A DNA stretch of 64,000 bases from NCBI RefSeq assembly GCF_010548275.1, contig NZ_JAAGLT010000010.1:1-64000 (forward strand). Direction: 5' to 3'. Source of the stretch: Streptomyces sp. SID12488. GTDB lineage: Bacteria; Actinomycetota; Actinomycetes; Streptomycetales; Streptomycetaceae. Below the pieces are notes generated by a model that did not search any database, was not told the origin of the DNA, and was given only the letters and a program-made list of their open reading frames with translations. The translations under genes were made by a program, and so were the position numbers. Positions 33,711-42,807 of the stretch are shown here, in pieces; position 1 is the stretch's first letter, and every line of letters starts with the position of its first letter.

Positions 33711-34487
33711 ATGACCGCCCCGATACCCAGGGACATCCCGGACCTCCCCGCGCTCCCGGGCGGACCGGCCCTCCTCGCCTCCCCCGTCCCCGCCACGGCG
33801 GTAGTGCCGCCGATACGCCGCCCCGTGACGGCGGTCTTCCGCCTCCTCACCGCCGCCACGGCGGCCACGGCCGTGACAGCCGAACTGCTCCTCGGCAGCC
33901 CACTCCACGTCCTGAGCCTGTTCACGATCCAGAGCAGCATCCTGCTGGCCCTGGTCATGACCGTCTCGGCCCGCCGCGCCTGGACAGCCCACCGCCCCCT
34001 GCCCGCCACCCTGACGGGCGCGACGCTCCTGTACGTCGTGATCGGGGCCCTGGTCCACCACTTGCTGGTGTCCAACCCGTCGAGCCCGTTCGCCACACCG
34101 TCTCCGCCGACAGGCTGGCACGTCATCACCGACCAGATCCTGCATACGGCGGTCCCGATCGCGGCGCTCGTGAACCTGCTGCTTCTGACCACCTCCGGCC
34201 ATCTGCACCTGCGCCAGGCGGCACCGTGGCTCCTGTACCCCCTGGCGTACCTGGCCTTCTCCCTCGCCCGAGGCGAACTGCTGCTCCCGGGCACGCCGAA
34301 CCGCTATCTGTACGGCTTCCTCGACGTGGCCGAGCACGGCTACAAGAGCGTCCTGGGCAACGCCCTCCTCCTCGGCCTCGCCTTCTACGCCCTCGCCGTC
34401 CTCCTCGTAACCCTCGACCACATCCGCCCGAACCCCGTCCACCACCGCGCCAAAACCGGATTTCGCCTGGGGCCACCCGTGGGCTAA
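33711..34487 (+). CDS. Pr6Pr family membrane protein
   Basis: This 258-residue integral membrane protein has about six hydrophobic helices after a Pro/Ala-rich N-terminal 40 residues. The pattern of conserved His (LVHHLLV), the DQILH motif and WLLYPLAYLAFSLARG fits the Pr6Pr/FAR-17a-like group. The function is unknown; actinobacterial members may act on lipids. It lies just upstream of the tRNA-Pro gene. Confidence 0.75.
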   Translation: MTAPIPRDIPDLPALPGGPALLASPVPATAVVPPIRRPVTAVFRLLTAATAATAVTAELLLGSPLHVLSLFTIQSSILLALVMTVSARRAWTAHRPLPATLTGATLLYVVIGALVHHLLVSNPSSPFATPSPPTGWHVITDQILHTAVPIAALVNLLLLTTSGHLHLRQAAPWLLYPLAYLAFSLARGELLLPGTPNRYLYGFLDVAEHGYKSVLGNALLLGLAFYALAVLLVTLDHIRPNPVHHRAKTGFRLGPPVG

Positions 34488-34525
34488 AGTAAGCGAAGTC
34501 GCCGCGACAAGCAGGACAAGCAGCG

Positions 34526-34603
<78 letters not shown>

Positions 34604-34619
34604 CAGCTTTAACACCAGG

Positions 34620-34656
34620 TCAGGGGCCTGATCCGCATTGCGGGTCGGGTCCCTGA
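34620..34656 (+). terminator. Hairpin after tRNA-Pro
   Basis: TCAGGG (34620-34625) pairs with CCCTGA (34651-34656), with an inner stem GATCCGC/GCGGGTC. It probably ends the tRNA transcript; no long T-tail follows. Confidence 0.5.
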
Positions 34657-34752
34657 GTCGTTGTGGGGGCCGGTTTGGGGGCCAGTTGGGGGTGGGCTGC
34701 GGATTCGGCTCCCCCGGAGTCGTCTTCCGGCCTCGGCTCACCGGCGTGCGGC

Positions 34753-35127
34753 TCACTGGCTTATGGGCTTACGGACGCCGAGCGCCTCGTTCACGGTGGA
34801 TGTGACGGTGAAGACCCGGTCGAGGTCCACGATCCGGAGCATCCTGTGGATGTGGGGATGGGGGCAGGCGAGCGTCAGGTGTCCGCCCCGTTCCTCGGTT
34901 CGGCGGCGGGCGCGGCAGAGGAGGCCCAGGCCTGAGCAGTCCAGGAACTCGACGGGGCCGAGATCGATCACCACGTCGGTATTCGGTCGGCTCGTGGCCG
35001 CGTCCACCTCGGCGGCGACCCGGAGGACGACGGCTATGTCGATCTCGCCGGACAACTGGACGACGGTTCGTCCTTCGGTCTCGTAGACGTGAATCTGCTG
35101 GGCAGGGGAAGCTGGCTCCCGGGGCAT
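34753..35127 (-). CDS. STAS-domain anti-anti-sigma factor
   Basis: This 124-residue STAS protein has the phosphorylatable Ser in DCSGLGLLC, preceded by VVIDLGPVEFL, the BldG/RsbV/SpoIIAA hallmark. It should bind and neutralise an RsbW-type anti-sigma factor when unphosphorylated. The start MPREPASPAQQI at 35127 excludes a basic upstream stretch. No partner kinase gene is adjacent. It sits divergently to a CheB-like gene in a signalling-gene cluster. Confidence 0.9.
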   Translation of the reverse strand: MPREPASPAQQIHVYETEGRTVVQLSGEIDIAVVLRVAAEVDAATSRPNTDVVIDLGPVEFLDCSGLGLLCRARRRTEERGGHLTLACPHPHIHRMLRIVDLDRVFTVTSTVNEALGVRKPISQ

Positions 35128-35329
35128 CGCGGCATCTCCATGGTTTCGCGAGATGCCCGCCTCAACGGCGAAGCGGGCGGCACTGGATATCCACAGCCAC
35201 CGGGGGCACGGGCGGGTGACGACAAGGTCGACTTTAGGTCGACGCCTCGAAAGGAAACGCTTCATCCCGGAGTGGGCTCCACCGTTCGGGTGTAATTTTG
35301 TAGATATTCTTGATTTAGGAGCCCGAAGA

Positions 35330-35998
35330 GTGCACTCAGATCAGGAAGTCGCTCCGGAAGGCGCCGGCCGCGAACCCGGGCGCTCGTCGGCCGCTTCGAC
35401 TCCCCACCAGCCGCCCGCGGATCACTACCGCGTCGTCGCCGTCGCCTCGTCGGCGGGCGGCATCCAGGCACTGACCGCGCTGCTCGGAGGGCTGGGCCCC
35501 GAGCTGCCGGTGCCGGTCCTGCTGGTCCAGCACCTCTACCCGCGGCACCGGACGGTGCTCGCCGAGGTCCTCGGACGCCGGACCAGACTTCAGGTCAAGC
35601 TTGCCGAGGCGGACGAGCAGGTGCGGCCCGGCACCGTCTACGTCGCCCCTCCCGACCGGCACCTCCTCGTCGACTCCGACGGCGTCCTGCGCCTGTCCAG
35701 CGCCGAGCTCGTCCACTTCGTACGCCCTTCAGCCGACCTTCTCTTCGAGTCGGTCGCCGGTGCCTACGGGTCGGAGGCGATCGCCTGCGTGCTCACCGGG
35801 ACCGGCCGGGACGGAGCCGCGGGAGTCGGCGCCGTGAAGTCACGCGGCGGTACGGTGATCGTCCAGGATCCGGAGACCGCGGACTTCCCGGGGATGCCGC
35901 AGTCGGCGGTGGACACGGGAGCGGTGGACTTCCTGCTACCCCTTGAGGAGATCGCCGCGGTCGTGCGGAGACTCGTCGGGGCCGAGAGGCAGCCATAG
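35330..35998 (+). CDS. CheB-type methylesterase domain protein
   Basis: This 222-residue protein consists of a short disordered N-terminus and one CheB methylesterase domain. The catalytic triad is complete: Ser in VASSAGG (about 40-41), His in LVQHLYPRH (about 68) and Asp in TGTGRDGAAG (about 161). It lacks the receiver domain of enteric CheB. GTG at 35330 has TAGGAG upstream. It stands five bases before the CheR hybrid gene, and together they could set a methylation state on a non-chemotaxis target, since Streptomyces are not flagellated. Confidence 0.88.
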   Translation: MHSDQEVAPEGAGREPGRSSAASTPHQPPADHYRVVAVASSAGGIQALTALLGGLGPELPVPVLLVQHLYPRHRTVLAEVLGRRTRLQVKLAEADEQVRPGTVYVAPPDRHLLVDSDGVLRLSSAELVHFVRPSADLLFESVAGAYGSEAIACVLTGTGRDGAAGVGAVKSRGGTVIVQDPETADFPGMPQSAVDTGAVDFLLPLEEIAAVVRRLVGAERQP

Positions 35999-36006
35999 AG
36001 GCAGTG

Positions 36007-37881
36007 ATGGGCGAACCGCGGAACGACGAAGACGGCGAAGACAACGAGGCGTTGGAGGAACTGCTCGTATTCATCCGGGAAGCCCGCGGTTTCGATTTCA
36101 CGGGCTACAAGCGTTCGACGCTGGCCCGGCGCATCCACAAGCGGATGACGGACGTCGGTAATCGCTCGTACCCGGACTACCAGGATCTCCTGGAGACCGA
36201 CACCGAGGAATTCGGTGTCCTCTTCAACACCATCCTGATCAATGTCACCTCCTTCTTCCGCGACCCGGAGGCCTGGACCCTCCTCCAGCACGAGGTCGTA
36301 CCCGAACTGCTCACCACCCTCGATCCGGAGCAGGAGATCAGGGTGTGGAGCGCGGGCTGCTCCAGCGGTGAGGAGGCGTACTCGATGGCCATGATGTTCT
36401 CGGAGGCGCTCGGCATCGAGGAGTGCCTGCGGCGCGTCAAGATCTACGCCACGGACGTCGACGAGGAAGCGCTGCGCGAAGCCCGTTCCGGGCTGTACAC
36501 GGCGAAGTCGCTGGAACCGCTCTCCTCGGAGTTCAGGGAGAAGTACTTCGAGCAGAACAGCGCGCAGTTCAGCTTCCGTCCCGACCTGCGCCGCCGGGTG
36601 ATCTTCGGGCGGCACGACATCACCCGTGACGCCCCGATCTCCCGGCTGGACCTGCTCGTGTGCCGGAACACGCTGATGTACTTCAATGTCGAGGCGCAGA
36701 CACAGATCGTCGACCGTTTCCATTTCGCCCTGCGTCCCAGCGGCTTCCTCTTCCTCGGCAAGGCCGAGATGCTGCTGAACGACAGTGAGCGCTTCGAAGT
36801 GGTGAACATGCGTCAGCGGGTCTTCCGGCGCCGGACGGGCAGCAACGGACTGACCTACCATCCGGCCCCCCTGAAGATCAGGACGGGCTCAGGCGCCGAG
36901 GTGCACTCGGTGGCGCGCGCCCGCCAGTTGCGCGACCTGGTGCTCGACGCCGGACCCACCCCGCTGATCGCCCTCGACAGCGACGGAACCGTCGTGACGG
37001 TCAACAACCAGGCGAGGATCCAGCTCGGCCTGACCAGCGGGGACATCGGCCGTCCCTTCCAGGACCTGGAAGTCTCCTACCGGCCGGTCGAACTCCGTTC
37101 TCTGATCGACCAGTCCATGCACGAGCGCCGGACCCTCCGGGTCAACCGGGTCGAGCGCCGGACGGGCGAGGACGTCCAGTACTACGACATCCTCATCCAG
37201 CCGCTCTCCGGACCCGGTGGGCTGCACATCGCCACCGTGATCTCGTTCACCGACGTGACCGTCGCCACGCATCTCAAGGCCGAGGTCAAGAGGGTCCGGG
37301 AGGAACTGGAGACGGCGTACGAGGAACTCCAGTCAACTAACGAGGAACTGGAGACCACCAACGAGGAACTCCAGTCCAGCATCGAGGAACTGGAGACGAC
37401 GAACGAGGAACTCCAGTCCACCAACGAAGAGTTGGAGACCACCAACGAAGAACTCCAGTCCGGCAACGAGGAACTGGAGACGATGAACGAGGAGATGCGC
37501 ATCCGCACGGACGAACTGGACGAGGCCAGGGCGTTTTTGGAGGCAGTTCTGAAGAGCATCGCGGCGGGTGTGGTGGTCCTGGGCAAGGACCTGAAGGTCA
37601 AGAGCTGGAACCGGGGCGCCGTCGAACTGTGGGGGCTGCGCGTGGACGAGGTGATCGGCGAGCCCTTCTTCGAACTGGACTTCGGGCTGCCCACGAAGGA
37701 GTTGCGGCCCGTCGTGGAGCGGTGCCTGGAGACCCGCAGTCGCTCCGGCCCGATCGGCGTCGAGGCCCTGAGCCGGATCGGCCGGCCCATCAGCTGCGAC
37801 GTGTTCTTCTCCCCGTTCGGCGGGAACCACGGTGGCGTCGTCCTGATGATGGAAGAGAGCCGGGGCGATGTCCCCGACTGA
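36007..37881 (+). CDS. CheR methyltransferase-PAS-coiled-coil hybrid
   Basis: This protein of about 624 residues contains, in order: a CheR N-terminal helical domain; a SAM-dependent CheR methyltransferase (VWSAGCSSGEEAYS is the SAM-binding loop; a later VCRNTLMYF motif); a PAS-like domain (about 315-415); a long coiled coil of repeated ELETTNEELQS units (about 430-510); and a second PAS-like domain (about 520-615). It lacks the histidine-kinase module often found at the end of such hybrids. An upstream GTG at 36004 is a possible start. It is almost contiguous with the CheB-like gene and is probably its methylation partner. Confidence 0.88.
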   Translation: MGEPRNDEDGEDNEALEELLVFIREARGFDFTGYKRSTLARRIHKRMTDVGNRSYPDYQDLLETDTEEFGVLFNTILINVTSFFRDPEAWTLLQHEVVPELLTTLDPEQEIRVWSAGCSSGEEAYSMAMMFSEALGIEECLRRVKIYATDVDEEALREARSGLYTAKSLEPLSSEFREKYFEQNSAQFSFRPDLRRRVIFGRHDITRDAPISRLDLLVCRNTLMYFNVEAQTQIVDRFHFALRPSGFLFLGKAEMLLNDSERFEVVNMRQRVFRRRTGSNGLTYHPAPLKIRTGSGAEVHSVARARQLRDLVLDAGPTPLIALDSDGTVVTVNNQARIQLGLTSGDIGRPFQDLEVSYRPVELRSLIDQSMHERRTLRVNRVERRTGEDVQYYDILIQPLSGPGGLHIATVISFTDVTVATHLKAEVKRVREELETAYEELQSTNEELETTNEELQSSIEELETTNEELQSTNEELETTNEELQSGNEELETMNEEMRIRTDELDEARAFLEAVLKSIAAGVVVLGKDLKVKSWNRGAVELWGLRVDEVIGEPFFELDFGLPTKELRPVVERCLETRSRSGPIGVEALSRIGRPISCDVFFSPFGGNHGGVVLMMEESRGDVPD

Positions 37882-37903
37882 TCCTGCGGCGTAGCCTGGG
37901 CTC

Positions 37904-38758
37904 ATGGACCCGCAGGGGCGCAGGGAAGACCTCGGTCTGGCGGCGATGGCACGGCAACGTGCCGCGCTGGCCCATGAGCGCGCTGACCGGGCGGAGGCCG
38001 CCGCCGAGCGGCACGAACTGCTGGCGGCCAAACCCGGCGGGGAGTTCCACAGCCAGATCGCGAGTACGCATCGCAGAACCGCCGAGTGCCATCGAGCCTC
38101 GGCCCGCCTCCAGGACAGCTTCGCCCTCCGCGCGGCGGCGTGGACCGGCGGTCGGAGCACCCGGCCGCGGTTCATGACGGTGGTCGCGGAGGCGTGCGGT
38201 ACCGACAGCGCGGCGATGGCACTGCTCGACACCGAGCAGAACCATCTCGCGGTCGCCGTCTCCGACCAGCTCTCGCGCGCGGCCCAGGACCTGGAGTACG
38301 TACTCGGCGAGGGTCCGGGCCAGGACGCGGCGGTGGAGCGCCGTCCGGTGCATGTGTCCGGGCCCGAGATCGAGGAGCGCTGGCCGGGGTACGGGCCTTC
38401 CCTGGTGTCGCTGGGCATCGCCTCGGTGGCCGCCGTACCGCTGCGGATACAGGGCAGCTGTGTCGGTGCCCTGACGGTGTTCGACCCTAGGCCCGCGAAC
38501 GCGACGTCCGCCCACCTCACCGAGGTCGCCGAGGCCCTCACCCGCATCGTGCTGCTCGATCCCGACGCCGACCCGGACCTCTACGGCGGAACCGACGTGC
38601 GGGCCACCGTGCACCAGGCGGCCGGCATGTTGTCCGTACGGATCGGCTGCTCCGTCATGGACGCGCTGGCGCTCATCAAGGCCGTGGCGTTCGCCGAGGA
38701 GGTGTCGTCCGACGCCCTCGCCCGGCAGATCGTGCACGGGGACCGGAAATTCATCTGA
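37904..38758 (+). CDS. GAF-ANTAR domain protein, first copy
   Basis: This 284-residue protein has a helical, Ala/Arg/His-rich N-terminus (about 10-80) like the short coiled coils of these proteins. A GAF domain (about 85-215) and a C-terminal ANTAR-like helical region starting VHQAAGMLSVRIGCSVMDALALI (about 235-280) follow. ANTAR domains bind two-hairpin RNA motifs to prevent termination. The call is moderate because the second and third ANTAR helices are less typical than in the next gene. Confidence 0.78.
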   Translation: MDPQGRREDLGLAAMARQRAALAHERADRAEAAAERHELLAAKPGGEFHSQIASTHRRTAECHRASARLQDSFALRAAAWTGGRSTRPRFMTVVAEACGTDSAAMALLDTEQNHLAVAVSDQLSRAAQDLEYVLGEGPGQDAAVERRPVHVSGPEIEERWPGYGPSLVSLGIASVAAVPLRIQGSCVGALTVFDPRPANATSAHLTEVAEALTRIVLLDPDADPDLYGGTDVRATVHQAAGMLSVRIGCSVMDALALIKAVAFAEEVSSDALARQIVHGDRKFI

Positions 38759-38770
38759 GGGAGAGGTGCC

Positions 38771-39517
38771 ATGACGCCCGAACAGCGGCTGGCCGACGCG
38801 TTCATAGCCCTGGCCGGCAGCACGGCGAACGGTTCTTCGGACATGTCCGGGCCGTTGTCCGTGCTGGCACATCGTGCCCCTGCCCTGCTCGGCATCCATG
38901 CCGCGACCGTGGTGTTCGCCCCCGATGGCCACGACGCGACGCGCGCGACACACGTGTCGGGCTCCAATCCTCAGGTGTCACGCCTGGAACACGAAGCCGT
39001 CGGGTGGCGGGAGGGGCCCGGCCACGACTTTCGTCAGGCTGACGCACGGCCCTGGACCCAGGTGGCTCTCGACAGCCGTCTCACCATGCGGCGGTGGCCG
39101 CACTACACCCCACGGGCGCTGAGGCTGGGCTACGCCCACGTCGTGGCCCTCCCCCTGGGCGTACACAGCGGAACGAGCGGTGCGCTCGTCCTGCTGTCCT
39201 GCACACGGCACGCCTTCTCCCCGGCGACGCTGGACCTCGGCCGGTCGCTCGCGGACTTCACCGCCGTCCTCCTGGAACGCGCCCGCGAGGCCGACCGCAG
39301 CCGGAGGCACACCGCCCAGCTGGAACAGGCGTTGACCAGCCGCGTCGTCATCGAACAGGCCAAGGGTGTGCTCGCGACCCTCCGGGCGGTGCCTCTGGAC
39401 GAGGCCTTCGATCTTCTGCGCAGACACGCGCGTTCACATCAGCGGCCGCTGAAGGACGTGGCCCGCGAGGTGGTCGAGGGACGCGCGGATTCCGATCTGA
39501 CCCGTTCCACGCCCTGA
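38771..39517 (+). CDS. GAF-ANTAR domain protein, second copy
   Basis: This 248-residue protein has a GAF domain (about 25-165), a short coiled linker and a clear ANTAR domain (about 182-240) with the hallmark SRVVIEQAKGVLA and FDLLRRHARSHQRPLKDVA. The stop-to-start spacing from copy one is 12 bp, so they are co-transcribed. ANTAR proteins commonly act as RNA-binding antiterminators. The physical partner of this signalling cluster is unknown. Confidence 0.88.
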   Translation: MTPEQRLADAFIALAGSTANGSSDMSGPLSVLAHRAPALLGIHAATVVFAPDGHDATRATHVSGSNPQVSRLEHEAVGWREGPGHDFRQADARPWTQVALDSRLTMRRWPHYTPRALRLGYAHVVALPLGVHSGTSGALVLLSCTRHAFSPATLDLGRSLADFTAVLLERAREADRSRRHTAQLEQALTSRVVIEQAKGVLATLRAVPLDEAFDLLRRHARSHQRPLKDVAREVVEGRADSDLTRSTP

Positions 39518-39649
39518 CCTCCGAGCGGGACCCCGGCGGCTTGGCTACGCTTGGCCTTGAGTTCGCATACATCCATACACATCCACATATGTCCATTACT
39601 CGGAAATCGCGAAATCGCGAAATCGCACAAATGTTCTAAGGAACCGAAC

Positions 39650-40759
39650 ATGGGTCCTTGTGCCGGCCGTCCAGCCATGAAGCGCAGGTTCCTCGCGGTC
39701 TCGGTCGCCGCCGGTCTGGTCCTCCTCGGGGCCTGCGGCGGCGGGGACGGCAACGGGGGCGGTGGCGTCGGCGGTGACAGCCCCAGCGTGGGTGTTCTCC
39801 TGCCCGGAGGCGGTGCCTCGCGGTTCGGGCAGTTCGACAAGCCGCTCATCGTGAAGAAGCTGAAGCAGTTGTGCCCGGACTGTCCTGCCGCGACCGTCGC
39901 CGCCACGGCCGACCCGGCGGTTCAGCAGCAGCAGTTCGAGGCGATGATCACCCGGGGTGTGGACGTGCTCATCCTCGCCGCCGTCGACCCCCAGCTGATG
40001 CGTCCCTCCGTCGAGGCCGCGCACCGGGCCGGTGTTCCCGTCGTCGCCTACGACCGGCTCGCGCAGGGGCCGATCTCCGGATACGTCACCTTCGACGGGG
40101 AGGAGGTCGGACGCCTACAGGGTGAGGGGCTGCTGAAGGCCATGGGCAGCAAGGCCGACGGTGGGCGGATCGTCATGATGAACGGGGCCACCACCGACCC
40201 CAACGCCGGGTGGTACAAGGAGGGCGCGCTCGCCGTACTCAAGGGCCGGGTGACGATCGGCAAGTCGTACGACACCGTCGGATGGCGGCCCGAGAACGCC
40301 TACGTCAACATGACCGGCGCCATCGCCGCCCTCGGCGCGGAGAACATCGACGGTGTTCTCTCCGCCAACGACAGCATGGCCGGTGCCGTCGTCTCCGCCT
40401 TCAACTCCGCCAAGGTCAGGCCGCTGCCCCCGATCACCGGGCAGGACGCCGACCTCATGGCCGTACGGCGGATCGTCAGGGGCGAGCAGTACATGACCGT
40501 CTACAAGCCCTTCAAGCGCGCGACCGACGCGACCGTCGAGATGGCCGTCGCCCTCGGTCGCGGCGAGAAGGTCGAGGCCATCGCCACCGAGTCCGTCGAC
40601 AGTCCCACCACCAAGGACGTGCCGGCGGTCCTGCTGCCGTCCGTCCCGGTGACCGTCGGCAATATCGGGGAGACGTTGGTGAAGGACGGTATGTACACCG
40701 TCGACGAGATCTGTACGCCTGCTCTTCGGGCCGCCTGTGACCGGGCCGGCCTCACCTGA
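39650..40759 (+). CDS. Sugar ABC transporter substrate-binding lipoprotein
   Basis: This 369-residue lipoprotein has a signal peptide with a basic start (MKRRF) and lipobox LLGAC (Cys about 28), followed by a Gly-rich linker and a periplasmic-binding-protein type 1 fold resembling XylF/RbsB. ATG at 39650 is selected because AAGGAA lies seven bases before it; the ATG at 39677 has no such site. It binds an unidentified sugar on the outside and feeds the two downstream genes. The first copy of a xylFGH-like operon. Confidence 0.9.
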   Translation: MGPCAGRPAMKRRFLAVSVAAGLVLLGACGGGDGNGGGGVGGDSPSVGVLLPGGGASRFGQFDKPLIVKKLKQLCPDCPAATVAATADPAVQQQQFEAMITRGVDVLILAAVDPQLMRPSVEAAHRAGVPVVAYDRLAQGPISGYVTFDGEEVGRLQGEGLLKAMGSKADGGRIVMMNGATTDPNAGWYKEGALAVLKGRVTIGKSYDTVGWRPENAYVNMTGAIAALGAENIDGVLSANDSMAGAVVSAFNSAKVRPLPPITGQDADLMAVRRIVRGEQYMTVYKPFKRATDATVEMAVALGRGEKVEAIATESVDSPTTKDVPAVLLPSVPVTVGNIGETLVKDGMYTVDEICTPALRAACDRAGLT

Positions 40760-40781
40760 CGCGTCCTAAGGAGGTGGCAGC

Positions 40782-41558
40782 GTGCCCGGTCAGCCCCTGC
40801 TGGCGTTGCGCGGTGTCTCCAAGCGGTTCGCCGCCGTACAGGCACTGGTCGACATCGAGCTGGAGGTCAGGGCCGGGGAGGTGGTCGCCCTGGTCGGTGA
40901 CAACGCCGCCGGGAAGTCCACCCTGGTCAAGGTGATCTCGGGGGTCGGTCCCCCGGACAAGGGTGTCGTCGAGTGGGAGGGCAGCGCCGTCCAGATCCGG
41001 CGGCCCCAGGACGCCAGCCTGCTCGGGATCGCGACCGTCTACCAGGACCTCGCGATGTGCGAGAACCTCGATGTCGTCGCCAACCTCTTCCTCGGCCGGG
41101 AGATCCACCGCTTCGGCATCCTCGACGAAGTCGAGATGGAACGTCGTACCCGCGAGCTGCTGCACACGCTCGCCATCCGGATTCCCGACGTACGGGTGCC
41201 GCTCGCCAGTCTCTCCGGCGGGCAGCGGCAGGTCGTCGCGATCACCCGTTCGTTTCTGGGCTCGCCCCGGCTGCTGCTGCTCGACGAGCCCACCGCCTCC
41301 CTGGGCATCCAGCAGACCAACCAGCTCCTCGACCTGATCGAGGAGTTGCGCGACCAGGGGCTCGGGGTGCTTCTCATCAGCCACAACATGAGTGACATCA
41401 AGGCCGTCGCCGACCGGGTCGCCGTCCTGCGGCTGGGCCGCAACAACGGCCTCTTCGACGTCAACACGACCTCCCAGGAGCAGATCATCTCCTCCATCAC
41501 CGGGGCGGCCGACCACGCCGTCGCCCATCGGCCGCATGCGGACGAGGTGTGGCCGTGA
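40782..41558 (+). CDS. Sugar ABC transporter ATPase, single-domain
   Basis: This 258-residue ABC ATPase has Walker A GDNAAGKST (about 39-47), signature LSGGQ and Walker B LLLLDEP, with the H-loop in ISHNMSDI. Sugar importers of the XylG/RbsA group usually have two fused domains (about 500 residues); this one has a single domain and must dimerise. AAGGAGG precedes the GTG at 40782. It overlaps the permease gene. Confidence 0.92.
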   Translation: MPGQPLLALRGVSKRFAAVQALVDIELEVRAGEVVALVGDNAAGKSTLVKVISGVGPPDKGVVEWEGSAVQIRRPQDASLLGIATVYQDLAMCENLDVVANLFLGREIHRFGILDEVEMERRTRELLHTLAIRIPDVRVPLASLSGGQRQVVAITRSFLGSPRLLLLDEPTASLGIQQTNQLLDLIEELRDQGLGVLLISHNMSDIKAVADRVAVLRLGRNNGLFDVNTTSQEQIISSITGAADHAVAHRPHADEVWP

Positions 41559-42751
41559 ACCTCAACTCGCGGCTCGTGGCGTGCGCCGGTGCCGTGCGCC
41601 GCAAGGTGCGCGAGGGCGGGCTCGGGCCCGCCCCGGTGCTCCTCGCGCTCGTCGTGACCTGGGTGGTCTTCCAGTGCCTCAACGACAATTTCCTGTCGCC
41701 GCGCAACCTGTCCGTCCTCAGCGTCGACATCGTCGGGACCGGCATGGTCGCCGTCGGCATCGTCTTCGTTCTGCTGATCGGCGAGATCGATCTGTCGGTA
41801 GGGTCGCTCGCCGGTCTGGCAGGCGCGTTGTTCGCGGCGCTGAACGTGAACCTCGGTATGACGGAATGGCTCGCCGTGGTCATCGCGGTGCTCTGCGGTA
41901 CGGCCATCGGGGCCGTCCACGGGTTCCTCTTCGCCCGGTTCCGCGTACCCGCCTTCGTCGTCACCCTCGCCGGGCTGCTGGCCTGGAGCGGTCTGATGCT
42001 CTACCTGCTCGGCCCGGACAGCTCCATCCACTTCAGCGAGGACGGGCTGGTCGCCACGCTGACCAGCCGCTACTTCAGCGCCCCCGTCCTCACCTACGGC
42101 CTGGCGACGCTCTGTACGGCCGCCTATCTGTTCGTCTCCCTCCGCGACCACGGCCGTCGCGCCGGGGCCGGGATGCCGTGCCGGCCGGTGGCCGAGATCT
42201 GGGTGCGTACGGCCCTGCTCGCGGTGGTCGCGTTCACCACCGTCTCCGTACTGGGCGGCTTCGAGGGGCTGCCGCTGGCGCTGCTGATCTTCCTCGGGGT
42301 CATCGTCGCCTCGGACCTGCTGCTGCGCCGCACGCCCTACGGACGGCAGGTGCTCGCCCTCGGCGGCGGAGTGGAGGCGGCACGGCGGGCCGGGGTCGAC
42401 GTGACGCGCGTACGGATCTCGGTGTTCATGGTGTCGGGGACGCTGGCGGCGGTCGGCGGGCTGTTCGTCGCGTCGCGGTTCACCTCGGCGAGCCCCGTCT
42501 CGGGCTCCGGCATGCTGCTGATCAACGCCGTCGCCGCCGCCGTCATCGGCGGCACCAGCCTGTTCGGCGGACGCGGCTCGACCTGGTCCGCGCTGCTGGG
42601 GGTGCTCATCATCCAGTCGATCGCCTCCGGCATGGCGCTGCTGGGCGTCGAGACCGCCGTCCAGTTCATGATCACGGGCGGGGTGCTGATCACCGCGGTG
42701 ATCTTCGACTCGCTGGCACGGCGCGCCCCCGAGTCGCGCGGGCGGGCCTGA
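41549..42751 (+). CDS. Sugar ABC transporter permease, XylH-like
   Basis: This 400-residue permease has about ten membrane segments and the BPD_transp_2 pattern (GEIDLSVGSLAGLAGALFA near the middle of the first half and GAVHGFLFARFRVPAFVVTLA). Two GTG starts are possible, at 41549 and at 41555; the second forms the coupled GTGA overlap with the ATPase stop. It completes a three-gene importer, with no regulator or catabolic genes next to it. Confidence 0.92.
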   Translation: MAVNLNSRLVACAGAVRRKVREGGLGPAPVLLALVVTWVVFQCLNDNFLSPRNLSVLSVDIVGTGMVAVGIVFVLLIGEIDLSVGSLAGLAGALFAALNVNLGMTEWLAVVIAVLCGTAIGAVHGFLFARFRVPAFVVTLAGLLAWSGLMLYLLGPDSSIHFSEDGLVATLTSRYFSAPVLTYGLATLCTAAYLFVSLRDHGRRAGAGMPCRPVAEIWVRTALLAVVAFTTVSVLGGFEGLPLALLIFLGVIVASDLLLRRTPYGRQVLALGGGVEAARRAGVDVTRVRISVFMVSGTLAAVGGLFVASRFTSASPVSGSGMLLINAVAAAVIGGTSLFGGRGSTWSALLGVLIIQSIASGMALLGVETAVQFMITGGVLITAVIFDSLARRAPESRGRA

Positions 42752-42807
42752 GAGACGACCACTCGGTCCTGTGGTCATTCCTCCGGTCGTTCCTCATTCC
42801 TCGTTCC

